Positions 16,273-23,114 of a DNA stretch of 43,878 nt are shown here, one piece after another (within the stretch, counting starts at the first letter, position 1; the number at the start of each line of letters is the position of its first letter). The DNA comes from UBA5209 sp034002865. Lineage in GTDB: Bacteria > Patescibacteriota > Dojkabacteria > SC72. A program made the position numbers and the translations under genes. The DNA lies in the NCBI GenBank assembly GCA_034002865.1, contig JAVEZR010000006.1, positions 1 through 43,878 on the forward strand, written 5' to 3'. Below the pieces are notes generated by a model, which was not told the origin of the DNA, did no database searches, and saw only the letters and a list, made by a program, of their open reading frames with translations.

Positions 16273-16677
16273 TTATGCTAACTCTACAGTTGCACCTGCC
16301 TCTTCAAACTTTACCTTTATAGCTTCTGCATCTTCCTTCTTAACAGCTTCTTTTACTGTTTGAGGAGCTGCCTCTACAAGATCTTTAGCCTCTTTAAGTC
16401 CAAGCTCTGTAATCTCTCTTACTACTTTGATTACACCGATCTTGTTTGCACCTGCTTCCTTAAGAACGATATCAAATACTGACTTCTCTTCTTCTGCTGG
16501 TGCTGCCTCTGCTGGAGCTGCTGCTATTGCTGCAGGAGCTGCTGCGCTTACTCCAAACTTATCTTCCATTACCTTAACAAGGTCTGCAAGTTCTAAAACG
16601 GTCATTTTCTCAACCATTTCGATTACTTTCTGTGCATTAGCTGTTAATGTAGGAAGTGTTTTTGCTTCGTCTGCCAT
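16273..16677 (-). CDS. rplL: 50S ribosomal protein L7/L12
   Basis: A 134-residue stalk protein. The N-terminal dimerisation domain (about 1-42) is followed by an alanine/proline/glutamate hinge (about 44-65) and the C-terminal factor-binding domain with EKSVFDIVL, IGVIKVVREITELGLKEAK and the final EEAGATVELA. L12 binds as dimers to L10 and recruits translation GTPases. Directly downstream of rplJ and followed by an intrinsic terminator. Confidence 0.98.
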   Translation of the reverse strand: MADEAKTLPTLTANAQKVIEMVEKMTVLELADLVKVMEDKFGVSAAAPAAIAAAPAEAAPAEEEKSVFDIVLKEAGANKIGVIKVVREITELGLKEAKDLVEAAPQTVKEAVKKEDAEAIKVKFEEAGATVELA

Positions 16678-16715
16678 TTTTGTAAATAAAATAAATTAAA
16701 ATAAAATATAACTAA

Positions 16716-17237
16716 TTAAGATTTGTTCTCTGAGATACCTTGTAATACTACTGTTAATCCTTTTACGTTACCTGTAATAGCATTCATAAATCCACTTAAT
16801 GGTGCATTCATAGAACCAACAAGCCTTGATAGTAAAACTTCCTTTGAAGGAATATCCGCTAGTTGCATAACTCTTTGCGCTGTTAAGAACTCCCCCTCAT
16901 ATACACCACTTCTTGGTTCTAATAGCTCTGTTTCTTTCTGCATCTTCTTTACCAACTTTGCAGGTGCTGTAGGATCCTGTTCAAATGCAATTATTGCTGT
17001 AGGACCATCAAACTCTTGTACCTGTAATGGCTGATCTGTTTCTTGTAGTGCAACCTTAAATATACTGTTCTTTACTACTGTGAAGTTTGCATCTACATCC
17101 TTAAGTTCAATCTTAAGACCTGTTACTGTTGCAGTATCAATCTTTTCTGAGTTTACTAAAAGGTATCCAGATTTAGATTCTATTAAATCTTTATATCTTT
17201 TTAACAGCTGTTCTTTCTGAGTACGACTTTTTGACAT
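16716..17237 (-). CDS. rplJ: 50S ribosomal protein L10
   Basis: The 173-residue product has the L10 pattern: an N-terminal globular rRNA-binding domain (AQ-free start MSKSRTQKEQ, GYLLVNSEKID, TVVKNSIFKVAL, GPTAIIAFEQDPTAPAK) and a C-terminal helix for L12 dimers. It forms the stalk base. The promoter TTGACC-17 bp-TATAAT predicts an 86-nt leader. The leader has a purine-rich GAGGAAAA before a seven-codon mini-ORF (ATG at 17271), which could be a leader peptide or part of autoregulation by L10. Co-transcribed with rplL (38-nt gap). Confidence 0.97.
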   Translation of the reverse strand: MSKSRTQKEQLLKRYKDLIESKSGYLLVNSEKIDTATVTGLKIELKDVDANFTVVKNSIFKVALQETDQPLQVQEFDGPTAIIAFEQDPTAPAKLVKKMQKETELLEPRSGVYEGEFLTAQRVMQLADIPSKEVLLSRLVGSMNAPLSGFMNAITGNVKGLTVVLQGISENKS

Positions 17238-17329
17238 CGTATTATGTACTTAATTAATATTTTGAATTATCATTTTTCCTCGCATGGATTTATTTTTATA
17301 CCATGTTTCTTCGGATAATTACTGTAGGG

Positions 17330-17358
17330 ATTATATATCAAGAGTAGGGGTTGGTCAA
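17330..17358 (-). promoter_or_regulatory. Promoter of rplJ-rplL
   Basis: On the minus strand TTGACC (17358-17353), 17 bp, then TATAAT (17335-17330), with a predicted start near 17323. The first three bases of the -35 are the last three bases of the large palindrome at 17356-17412. Confidence 0.75.
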
Positions 17359-17412
17359 GAGAGAACGGCAAAATGATGCATTTTGTAGATTGCAATCTAC
17401 CGTTCTCTCTTG
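17356..17412. repeat. Nested perfect palindromes forming a three-way junction
   Basis: The outer stem pairs CAAGAGAGAACGG (17356-17368) with its exact complement (17400-17412). Inside are two abutting perfect hairpins: 17369-17385 (7-bp stem, 3-nt loop) and the 14-nt palindrome TAGATTGCAATCTA (17386-17399). No junction base is unpaired. There is no U-tract on either strand, so it is not an ordinary terminator. It could be an operator, a cruciform or, on a read-through transcript, an L10-type leader. Confidence 0.8.
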
Positions 17413-17452
17413 CTTTACAAACTTACCAATATATTTAAGATATACAAAAAGG

Positions 17453-17680
17453 CTAACCTTCTTCTACCTGCACCACAATATCTATGACTTCCTCCAAGGT
17501 TGGTGGGAAATTCTGTTTTGCCCTTATTAGAAGAGGAATCTCTTGTTCTAGAAGCGCTTCTAGTCTTGCAAGATATTCATCCTCTTGGCCATTGGCCGCT
17601 GGACAATTGGGGGCAGTACACTCTTTAAGAGTGCATACGCAACATGGGTACATGTCTAGACAGTTTTTTATCTTTTCCAT
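17453..17680 (-). CDS. Small cysteine-rich protein, unknown
   Basis: The start is taken as ATG 17680, which has GGGAGA 8 nt upstream; a TTG at 17707 is an in-frame alternative. The 75-residue product has a cysteine cluster near its N-terminus (MYPCCVCTLKECTAPNCP, plus an earlier C7), suited to binding zinc or another metal. The rest is acidic and helical. No family was recognised. It sits between rplA and rplJ, a position normally held by no gene, and is isolated by a terminator upstream (17805-17835) and the rplJ promoter downstream, so it is probably expressed separately. Confidence 0.6.
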   Translation of the reverse strand: MEKIKNCLDMYPCCVCTLKECTAPNCPAANGQEDEYLARLEALLEQEIPLLIRAKQNFPPTLEEVIDIVVQVEEG

Positions 17681-17804
17681 TACGGAATTCTCCCTTTCCT
17701 TCTTCAACGAATCTATATTTTTAAACAGCGAGGTAAGTTTGTTGTCGTGTATTTTACCCTAAAACATGGCTTTAGTAAAGGCAATCTTGTAAGTACAGAC
17801 ATTT

Positions 17805-17835
17805 GTAAAAGAAAAAGACCTCCTTGCGGAGGTCT
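17805..17835 (-). terminator. Intrinsic terminator after rplA
   Basis: A hairpin AGACCTCC-GCAA-GGAGGTCT (17835-17816 on the minus strand) is followed by TTTTCTTTTAC. It ends the secE-nusG-rplK-rplA transcript and uncouples rplA from rplJ. Confidence 0.88.
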
Positions 17836-17858
17836 ATCATATACTAAGTAGTTATGAG

Positions 17859-18548
17859 TTATTCAGGTTTACTGTACTCTATCTTGAAGCTAGGTCCCAT
17901 TGTAGGAGCTAGATGCATTCTGTCCATAGCTTGTGCATATCCTTTACCTAGAACTTCTTCTAAAGCTACTACACATGCGTGTACATTCTCTATTAGTTTT
18001 TCATTCTCAAGATCTAATTTACCAGCACTCATATGTATTACTCCTGAAGTATCACAAGCGAATGTTTGTTTTCCTTTCTTGTACTCAGTTACTGCTGCTT
18101 CAATATCTTCAGTTACAGTTCCATTCTTTGGACTAGGCATAAGGCCCTTTTGACCTAACTCTTTACCTAAAACAGCGATTTTTGACATAACGGATGGTGT
18201 TGCTATTGCAACATCGAATTCTATCTTTCCCCCCTTTACATCTTTAATTAGGTTCTCTAATCCTACTAAGTCTGCTCCAGCCTCTGTTGCTACTTTCTCT
18301 AACTCTGGAGTAGTGAATACTGCTACCTTAACACTCTTAGTTCCACTAGAGTGGGGTAGTGCTATTGCTCCTTTAATAGATTTAGGGTCTCTATCTTTAG
18401 GAATCTTAATATCAAAGTGTACTTCTAATGTACCAACAAACTTACTGTAAGAGAGTCTTTTAGCTTCTTTAATAGCTTCCTCTACAGAGTAATACTTATT
18501 TCTATCTAAATCTTTTGTTGCTTTTATATATTTTTTACCTCTTTTCAT
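17859..18548 (-). CDS. rplA: 50S ribosomal protein L1
   Basis: A 229-residue protein with the L1 pattern: MKRGKKY start, then VEVHFDIKIPKD-like segments (LEVHFDIKIPKDRDP), GLMPSPKNGTVTEDI, and the C-terminal APTMGPSFKI. L1 forms the mobile stalk near the E site. A longer frame starts at 18584 but would run into rplK; the MKRGKKY start at 18548 matches the family. Operon partner of rplK (19-nt gap), followed by a terminator. Confidence 0.97.
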   Translation of the reverse strand: MKRGKKYIKATKDLDRNKYYSVEEAIKEAKRLSYSKFVGTLEVHFDIKIPKDRDPKSIKGAIALPHSSGTKSVKVAVFTTPELEKVATEAGADLVGLENLIKDVKGGKIEFDVAIATPSVMSKIAVLGKELGQKGLMPSPKNGTVTEDIEAAVTEYKKGKQTFACDTSGVIHMSAGKLDLENEKLIENVHACVVALEEVLGKGYAQAMDRMHLAPTMGPSFKIEYSKPE

Positions 18549-18567
18549 AGTGTATTTTCTAATTACG

Positions 18568-18993
18568 TTATATTTCTGTATCAATACCCATCTGTCTAGC
18601 AGTACCAGCTATTATCTTTGCTGCTTGTTCAGGGTCTGAAGTATTTAAATCTGGCATCTTTATTTCAACAATCTTTTGAATCTGTTCTTTACTTAACTTT
18701 CCAACCTTATCTAAGTTAGGTCTTGCAGAGCCTTTCTTAATCTTTATCTCCCTTCTTATCAATTCTGATGTAGGAGGAGTCTTTGTGATAAAGTCGAAAG
18801 ATCTGTCATCGTATATAGTGATGATTGCTGGAGTAAGAATACCGTTTCCCTCTTTTGTTTTCTCATTAAACTGAACACAAAACTCCTGTGTAGAAATTCC
18901 GTAAGGTGCAAGTGTTGGACCAATAGGTGGAGCAGGGGTTGCTTGTCCAGCAGGTATTGTTATCTTAATTATTTTCTTAATTGGTTTTGCCAT
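18568..18993 (-). CDS. rplK: 50S ribosomal protein L11
   Basis: A 141-residue L11 of standard length. The N-terminal domain shows IKITIPAGQATPAPPIGPTL and GISTQEFCVQFN, and the C-terminal rRNA-binding domain ends with DLNTSDPEQAAKIIAGTARQ. L11 binds the GTPase-associated centre of 23S rRNA. It lies between nusG and rplA as in most bacteria. Confidence 0.98.
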   Translation of the reverse strand: MAKPIKKIIKITIPAGQATPAPPIGPTLAPYGISTQEFCVQFNEKTKEGNGILTPAIITIYDDRSFDFITKTPPTSELIRREIKIKKGSARPNLDKVGKLSKEQIQKIVEIKMPDLNTSDPEQAAKIIAGTARQMGIDTEI

Positions 18994-19019
18994 TTTTATT
19001 AATTATTCAAATATATTTA

Positions 19020-19571
19020 TTAAAGCTTATTAACTTGAGAGAAATCAAGTTCAACAGGTGCTTCTCTACCTAGAAAAGATATGAGGACTTTTATCTTTCC
19101 TTTTGTATTATCTATAGACTCTACACTTCCGATAAAACCAGCGAAAGCTCCATCAGTAATCTTAACTGCCTCCCCAACACCAAATGAACTCTGGTATGAA
19201 GGTTGTTCTACTTCCATAAATTTCATAATAGCTTTTACCTCTGTTTCAGGAAGTGGCTTTGGATATCTATCTGTCTTTACAAATCCTCTTACACCCTCTG
19301 TATTCTTTACAATATCCCATGTTTGTTCATCTAACTCCATTTTTATTAATACATATCCAGGGAAGAGTTTATCTTCCATTACATTCTGTTTTCCTTTCTT
19401 TACAACAATCTTCTTTTGAACAGGTACTAAAATCTCTTCTATTTTATCTTGTAAACCAGTAGCCTCTATTCTTTGCTGTAGTTCTTTCTTAATACTATTC
19501 TCATATCCAGTCCTAATATTAAGAACATACCACTTTGCCTTAAGATTTTTCTTTTTTACTTTGTCTGCCAT
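19020..19571 (-). CDS. nusG: Transcription termination/antitermination protein NusG
   Basis: A 183-residue protein with the NusG NGN domain (WYVLNIRTGYENSIKKEL, LFPGYVLIKMELDE, GVRGFVKTD) and the C-terminal KOW domain (GEAVKITDGAFAGFIGSVE). It binds RNA polymerase and couples transcription to translation or Rho. The N-terminus has a short lysine-rich extension. It is 6 nt downstream of secE and 26 nt upstream of rplK. Confidence 0.97.
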   Translation of the reverse strand: MADKVKKKNLKAKWYVLNIRTGYENSIKKELQQRIEATGLQDKIEEILVPVQKKIVVKKGKQNVMEDKLFPGYVLIKMELDEQTWDIVKNTEGVRGFVKTDRYPKPLPETEVKAIMKFMEVEQPSYQSSFGVGEAVKITDGAFAGFIGSVESIDNTKGKIKVLISFLGREAPVELDFSQVNKL

Positions 19572-19577
19572 CCCTAA

Positions 19578-19790
19578 TTAAAATATATTTAATATTAAAT
19601 TACTTATAGTTGCATCTTGCTCACCTAACCATAGATCTCTTAACCAAAACAGTACTATGTCTACGCCTAATATGAGTAGAGCGATTATACCACAAAGAAT
19701 CACTGTATATATGGTTAAGCTAAGTAGCTGCTTACCACTTGGCCACTCTGTTTGTTTCAATTCTGTTATTATGTTTCTTATTGTATCCAT
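19578..19790 (-). CDS. secE: Preprotein translocase subunit SecE
   Basis: A 70-residue single-span SecE: a conserved amphipathic stretch (ITELKQTEWPSGKQLL) before one membrane helix (about residues 27-50). It is the gamma subunit of SecYEG. The start ATG 19790 keeps the gene clear of tRNA-Trp; the longer frame to 19808 would overlap the tRNA 3' end. Confidence 0.95.
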   Translation of the reverse strand: MDTIRNIITELKQTEWPSGKQLLSLTIYTVILCGIIALLILGVDIVLFWLRDLWLGEQDATISNLILNIF

Positions 19791-19799
19791 ATCTTTATG

Positions 19800-19873
19800 C
19801 AGGCCCACTCCGACTCGAACGGAGAACTATGGTTTTGGAGACCACTGTTTTAACCAATTGAAACTATGGGCCC
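19800..19873 (-). tRNA. tRNA-Trp (anticodon CCA)
   Basis: Acceptor GGGCCCA pairs with TGGGCCT (a G-U first pair), D stem GTTT/AAAC, anticodon loop CTCCAAA with anticodon CCA, T arm with TTCGAGT and discriminator G, as expected for bacterial tRNA-Trp. The CCA anticodon reads UGG, not UGA. Located between rpmG and secE, the classical position. Confidence 0.95.
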
Positions 19874-19893
19874 TTATCTGTAAAACAGCTAAA

Positions 19894-20058
19894 TTATTTA
19901 ACCTTAGTCTCCTTATGTTCTGTATGTTTCTGACATACTGAGCAGTATTTACTCTGTTCTATTTTTTCTTTAATATTTTTTGTTTTGTAAGTGGTATAGT
20001 TTCTACTTTCACATACAGTACATTTCAAAGCGATTATGTCTCTTTTAACTTTTGCCAT
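19894..20058 (-). CDS. rpmG: 50S ribosomal protein L33
   Basis: A 54-residue L33. It starts MAKVKRDIIALKCTVC and has two CxxC pairs (residues 13/16 and 39/42), the zinc-binding form of L33. The start ATG at 20058 follows a 44-nt leader from a strong promoter (20109-20137). The order rpmG, tRNA-Trp, secE, nusG is conserved in many bacteria. Confidence 0.95.
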   Translation of the reverse strand: MAKVKRDIIALKCTVCESRNYTTYKTKNIKEKIEQSKYCSVCQKHTEHKETKVK

Positions 20059-20108
20059 ACTTCTGCCTGTCAAAATTAATAATTAGAATATAATGGGAAA
20101 TACAGAGT

Positions 20109-20137
20109 ATTATATTCAAATATTGACCATTGGTCAA
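20109..20137 (-). promoter_or_regulatory. Promoter of the rpmG-secE-nusG-rplKA unit, with a palindrome over the -35
   Basis: On the minus strand TTGACC (20137-20132), 17 bp, then TATAAT (20114-20109), with a predicted start near 20102. The -35 is half of the perfect 7-1-7 palindrome TTGACCATTGGTCAA (20123-20137), a possible operator. The same TTGACC-17-TATAAT pair drives rplJ. Confidence 0.75.
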
Positions 20138-20143
20138 ATATGT

Positions 20144-20171
20144 TTGTTTAGTTTTTACTCTCTGTTATACT
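20144..20171 (+). promoter_or_regulatory. Promoter of the Tat lipoprotein gene
   Basis: TTGTTT (20144-20149), a 16-bp spacer and TATACT (20166-20171) preceded by TG form an extended -10 promoter. The predicted start near 20178 gives a 24-nt leader. Confidence 0.55.
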
Positions 20172-20201
20172 AGAAATAGATAATATGTAAGAAAGTATAG
20201 C

Positions 20202-21101
20202 ATGGGAGATATTAAAAATGTTGATATTCAGACAGATTACACCACTGAGAGTGAAAAGAGTGATGAAATGATTGTTCAGAGTGTAGTGAGTGAGATAGGG
20301 GAAAAGATTAACTCTATGCCACCTGTTAGTAGGAGAAACTTTATGAAGATTGCTGCTACAACTACTTTAGCAGGAGTATTGGCAGCGTGTAATGTTAACA
20401 TCGAGGATGCTGATATAGGACAAGAGAGTAAGCTTCCTACACCTGTAGAGCCTGTACCTACAGAGAAGCCTTTAGAAGGTATAGAGAAGGAGTATGAAGA
20501 GAGAGGTATTACTCTTGTTAAAGATCCTCTTGTAGTTGAGCCTAGATTTGTAAAGGGAGTTACTGGATTTAGTACAGCTATTGCAGAGGGTTTTCCATTT
20601 CCACCAATAGATGGAAGTGGTAAGGAGTATATCTTAAAATATGGTAAAGATTTTGAAGAGGTAACATATATGCACTATACAGGTGAGATACCTCCAGTGG
20701 TTGGAGAGATATTACCATTGGCTTACAGGTTGCCAGAGAAGGCAAAGGAGAAAGAGATAGAGGTTGTTGCATACGCTATATCTGTACCTACCAATGTTAG
20801 TAAAAAGGTAGAGTTTACAAATGATTCTGAACACTATCTAATGCCTATTGTTACTTCAGGTAGTAACTCAGGTATTACACCAACTACCTCTGAGGGTAAG
20901 ATTGTGAATTCTTCATATCCACCATTTGAGGTTGTTGCAGATTCTGTATCTCAAAACAGGAATGGATATCTATCTTGGGTATTACTAACAAAGATGGGGG
21001 ATCAAATAGTGGTAGAGGGTATTGTAAATAATAGCTCGGCAAAGCTGTATATTGATTTTAAGAATGCTCCTAAAGAGGTTCTTTCAGTATACGGTTTGTA
21101 A
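20202..21101 (+). CDS. Predicted Tat-exported lipoprotein, unknown function
   Basis: The 299-residue protein has a twin-arginine signal SRRNFMK followed by a hydrophobic stretch and a lipobox LAAC (cysteine about residue 64). The cytoplasmic n-region is unusually long (about 42 residues). This predicts folded export by Tat and lipid attachment. The mature part starts with a proline/glutamate-rich linker (PTPVEPVPTEKP), then a beta-rich domain that I do not recognise. The gene is on the opposite strand to the ribosomal genes around it, between rpmG and tRNA-Thr where tuf is found in other bacteria. TatA and TatC genes are not in the window. Confidence 0.8.
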   Translation: MGDIKNVDIQTDYTTESEKSDEMIVQSVVSEIGEKINSMPPVSRRNFMKIAATTTLAGVLAACNVNIEDADIGQESKLPTPVEPVPTEKPLEGIEKEYEERGITLVKDPLVVEPRFVKGVTGFSTAIAEGFPFPPIDGSGKEYILKYGKDFEEVTYMHYTGEIPPVVGEILPLAYRLPEKAKEKEIEVVAYAISVPTNVSKKVEFTNDSEHYLMPIVTSGSNSGITPTTSEGKIVNSSYPPFEVVADSVSQNRNGYLSWVLLTKMGDQIVVEGIVNNSSAKLYIDFKNAPKEVLSVYGL

Positions 21102-21105
21102 GGAA

Positions 21106-21179
21106 AGCTGGATCTGAGAGTCGAACTCAGGACCTCATTCTTACCATGAATGTGCTCTAACCAACTGAGCTAATCCAGC
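21106..21179 (-). tRNA. tRNA-Thr (anticodon GGT)
   Basis: Acceptor GCTGGAT/ATCCAGC, D stem GCTC/GAGC, anticodon stem CATTC/GAATG around loop ATGGTAA (anticodon GGT), T arm CTGAG-TTCGACT-CTCAG, discriminator T. No encoded CCA. Confidence 0.95.
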
Positions 21180-21222
21180 ACTGAGATTGATTATACACAA
21201 AATTACTTTTTTTTTGTACTAC

Positions 21223-21966
21223 CTAATTCTCATCTTTTAAGTTGGATGTTTTTCCTAAGAAATATATCCAAAGTGGTAGAGAGAGAAGCACCATTGCAAT
21301 TGCCATGGCAGGAGCAGCTGGAGTAGAGTAGGAGTAGTTTTCTGGCTTTGTTAGAAGATAGTTTGTAAGTTGATATATGGAGGTAGGAATTGATACTAAC
21401 CCTATTATGCTATACAGAATTAATGACACAAAGGTATATAGCTTTTCTAACCACTGTAATCTTTTCTTTCCCTCTATCTTAGAGATAGCGAATTGGTGTA
21501 TTGCAAAGAGAATTAACATAGAGACAAATATAGTTAAGCCATTTACTAAGTCAGTTGTTTGTTGCTGATAGTTAATACAGTAATCAGAAGTACCAATAGT
21601 TATTGGTTCTCCATCAGAGCAAACTTTAAAACTTTCTAACTCTAGGGTAGGGTTATACACTTTTTCTTCTGCGAAAGAGCTACCTTTGTAAAGAGTGTAT
21701 GAGAATGGAACTCCAAATTGGTATGAAAGGCCTGCTTTAATAGCGGTTGCCCCTCCAATTACAGCAATTATTAAAGTAAGAAATGATATTAAGTAGAGAT
21801 ATACTTGGAAGAGAGTCTTTGCTGATATCTTAAGATTTACGTTCTTTCCATCCTTTTCTCCTTTATTCTTAACTGCTTGTACGATGAGGTAGACAACTGT
21901 TCCTCCAATCGCTATTGGTATCATGAAGGCCACTATAGAGATAACTATACCAGTAATTTCACTCAT
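21223..21966 (-). CDS. Multi-pass membrane protein, unknown (DUF5671-like?)
   Basis: The 247-residue protein has about five membrane segments: residues 5-30, 50-75, about 135-155, 170-195 and 215-238. An extracytoplasmic loop (about 80-130) contains two cysteines (VCSDGEP and DYCINYQQQ) that could form a disulfide. The layout resembles small DUF5671-type membrane proteins, but I cannot confirm it. The gene splits the tRNA-Tyr and tRNA-Thr genes, where tRNA-Gly lies in the ancestral order. Confidence 0.7.
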   Translation of the reverse strand: MSEITGIVISIVAFMIPIAIGGTVVYLIVQAVKNKGEKDGKNVNLKISAKTLFQVYLYLISFLTLIIAVIGGATAIKAGLSYQFGVPFSYTLYKGSSFAEEKVYNPTLELESFKVCSDGEPITIGTSDYCINYQQQTTDLVNGLTIFVSMLILFAIHQFAISKIEGKKRLQWLEKLYTFVSLILYSIIGLVSIPTSIYQLTNYLLTKPENYSYSTPAAPAMAIAMVLLSLPLWIYFLGKTSNLKDEN

Positions 21967-22031
21967 ATTTCTAAAGAGTAAATTTATATACTAAAAGTAT
22001 ATATTAAGTTTAGAAAAATACAATGATAATT

Positions 22032-22114
22032 TGCAGAGGACTGGATTTGAACCAGTGAATCCCGAAGGAGTCGGATTTACAGTCCGATGCGTTTGACCAC
22101 TCCGCCACCTCTGC
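22032..22114 (-). tRNA. tRNA-Tyr (anticodon GTA)
   Basis: A class II tRNA of 83 nt. Acceptor GCAGAGG/CCTCTGC, anticodon loop CTGTAAA (GTA), a long variable arm (CTCCTTCGGGA region), T loop TTCAAAT, discriminator A. It is 7 nt downstream of tRNA-Thr(TGT). Confidence 0.95.
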
Positions 22115-22121
22115 TTTATGG

Positions 22122-22195
22122 AGCCGAAGGAGAGATTCGAACTCTCGACCTATTGTTTACAAAACAATTGCTCTGACCAACTGAGCTACTTCGGC
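22122..22195 (-). tRNA. tRNA-Thr (anticodon TGT)
   Basis: Acceptor GCCGAAG/CTTCGGC, D stem GCTC/GAGC, anticodon stem ATTGT/ACAAT around loop TTTGTAA (TGT), T arm GAGAG-TTCGAAT-CTCTC, discriminator T. First of the Thr-Tyr pair. Confidence 0.95.
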
Positions 22196-22244
22196 TAAGT
22201 ACAATCGCAAGTTTAATATATTAGGGGGATATAGTCAATGAAAC

Positions 22245-22377
22245 GCCCGGTCGGAGAGGGATCATAGAGCTCAACCATATAAGGTGGAATCCCTCAACTT
22301 AAACCCAAGGGCTTAAGCGATTTTGGAACTCCGAGCTCTTGCTTGTAGAGCTATGAACCTCTTTGTCCAACCGGACA
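22245..22377 (-). ncRNA. Candidate rod-shaped structured RNA (6S-like?), unassigned
   Basis: The minus-strand sequence folds as a rod. A 10-bp closing stem pairs GTCCGGTTGG (22376-22367) with CCGACCGGGC (22254-22245). A second stem pairs AGAGG and CATAG with CTATG and CCTCT. A third pairs GGAGTTCC with GGGATTCC. An apical hairpin is CTTAAGCC-CTTG-GGTTTAAG. Several pairs are G-U only when read as the minus strand and would be A-C mismatches on the plus strand, which fixes the strand. A -10-like TATAAA (22389-22384) predicts a start near 22377. SRP, tmRNA and RNase P hallmarks are absent. The overall shape resembles 6S RNA, but this is not proven. Confidence 0.6.
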
Positions 22378-22415
22378 GTATATTTTATAATAAATCCATA
22401 CACTTTACAAAGAGA

Positions 22416-23045
22416 TTAGAACCCTAGAATTTGTAGTATATAGGCTAGGGAATTTCGTATAAAAGCAAATACAAACTTAGATAGTGGTGAGAATGGTAGT
22501 ACGAGTAGAAGAATTAAAACTATGGAATACTTCTCTAATAGTTCCCAGTAATATCTTAGCTTTACAGGTAGTATTGCTCTTACAATTTTATGACCATCAA
22601 GTGGTGGAATAGGGATGAGATTAAATACAGCGAGTGCTATATTAATAGTTGCGAATGAGTATAGGAAGAACACTATGAGCTCGTTGGTACTGTCTGGTAA
22701 TATTTTAAATAGCAGTGCTGTTAAGAAAGCTAGTAGCAGATTAGAAAGTGGACCAGCTAATGCTACCATAGCTGTGTGTAATTCTCTTTTAGTAAAGTTA
22801 TATTCGTTTATTGGTACTGGCTTACTCCATCCAAATCTAAACAGAACCATACATATTGCCCCTATTGGATCAATATGTTTTAATGGATTTAATGTAAGTC
22901 TGCCCTCTGCCTTAGCTGTTGCGTCTCCCAACCTAAATGCTGTATATGCATGTGCGTACTCATGTACTGTTGCTGCAACCAAAATAGAGGGTATTGCTAC
23001 CACTATCCAATATATATACTCTTGTACAATTAAAGAATCTGTCAT
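22416..23045 (-). CDS. Site-2 protease family (M50) membrane metalloprotease
   Basis: A compact 209-residue M50 protease without a PDZ domain. The zinc motif HEYAH (H28, E29, H32) lies in the first membrane helix and is followed by AYTAFRLGD. A second motif FNLIPIPPLDGHKI supplies the third ligand (Asp). About five membrane helices. ATG 23045 is chosen because TGATATTAT (23083-23075) lies at promoter distance upstream; an ATG at 23084 is possible. Substrate unknown; such enzymes cleave membrane regulators. Divergent from rpmB. Confidence 0.88.
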   Translation of the reverse strand: MTDSLIVQEYIYWIVVAIPSILVAATVHEYAHAYTAFRLGDATAKAEGRLTLNPLKHIDPIGAICMVLFRFGWSKPVPINEYNFTKRELHTAMVALAGPLSNLLLAFLTALLFKILPDSTNELIVFFLYSFATINIALAVFNLIPIPPLDGHKIVRAILPVKLRYYWELLEKYSIVLILLLVLPFSPLSKFVFAFIRNSLAYILQILGF

Positions 23046-23114
23046 GATAAACTTGATAAATAGGAATCTTTTTGATAATATCATCTAGCTTATAAATGTT
23101 CAATTAATAAAGAA

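Noticed and set aside
17356..17412. Reading the large palindrome as an intrinsic terminator
   Set aside because: No U-tract follows on either strand, and the stem runs into the -35 box of rplJ.
17854..18153. Open frames antisense to uvrA, rplA, rplL and other long genes
   Set aside because: They lie wholly inside conserved genes on the other strand, show no family resemblance and have no promoter or start signals.
18549..18584. Longer rplA start at 18584
   Set aside because: It overlaps the end of rplK, and the extra 12 residues do not resemble L1. The MKRGKKY start matches the family.
19790..19808. Longer secE start at 19808
   Set aside because: It would overlap the mature 3' end of tRNA-Trp. 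The ATG at 19790 gives a normal SecE.
22245..22377. SRP RNA, tmRNA or RNase P RNA at the structured region
   Set aside because: The diagnostic sequences (GGAAGCAGC-type SRP loop, tRNA-like tmRNA ends, GAGGAAAGTCC of RNase P) are absent on both strands.
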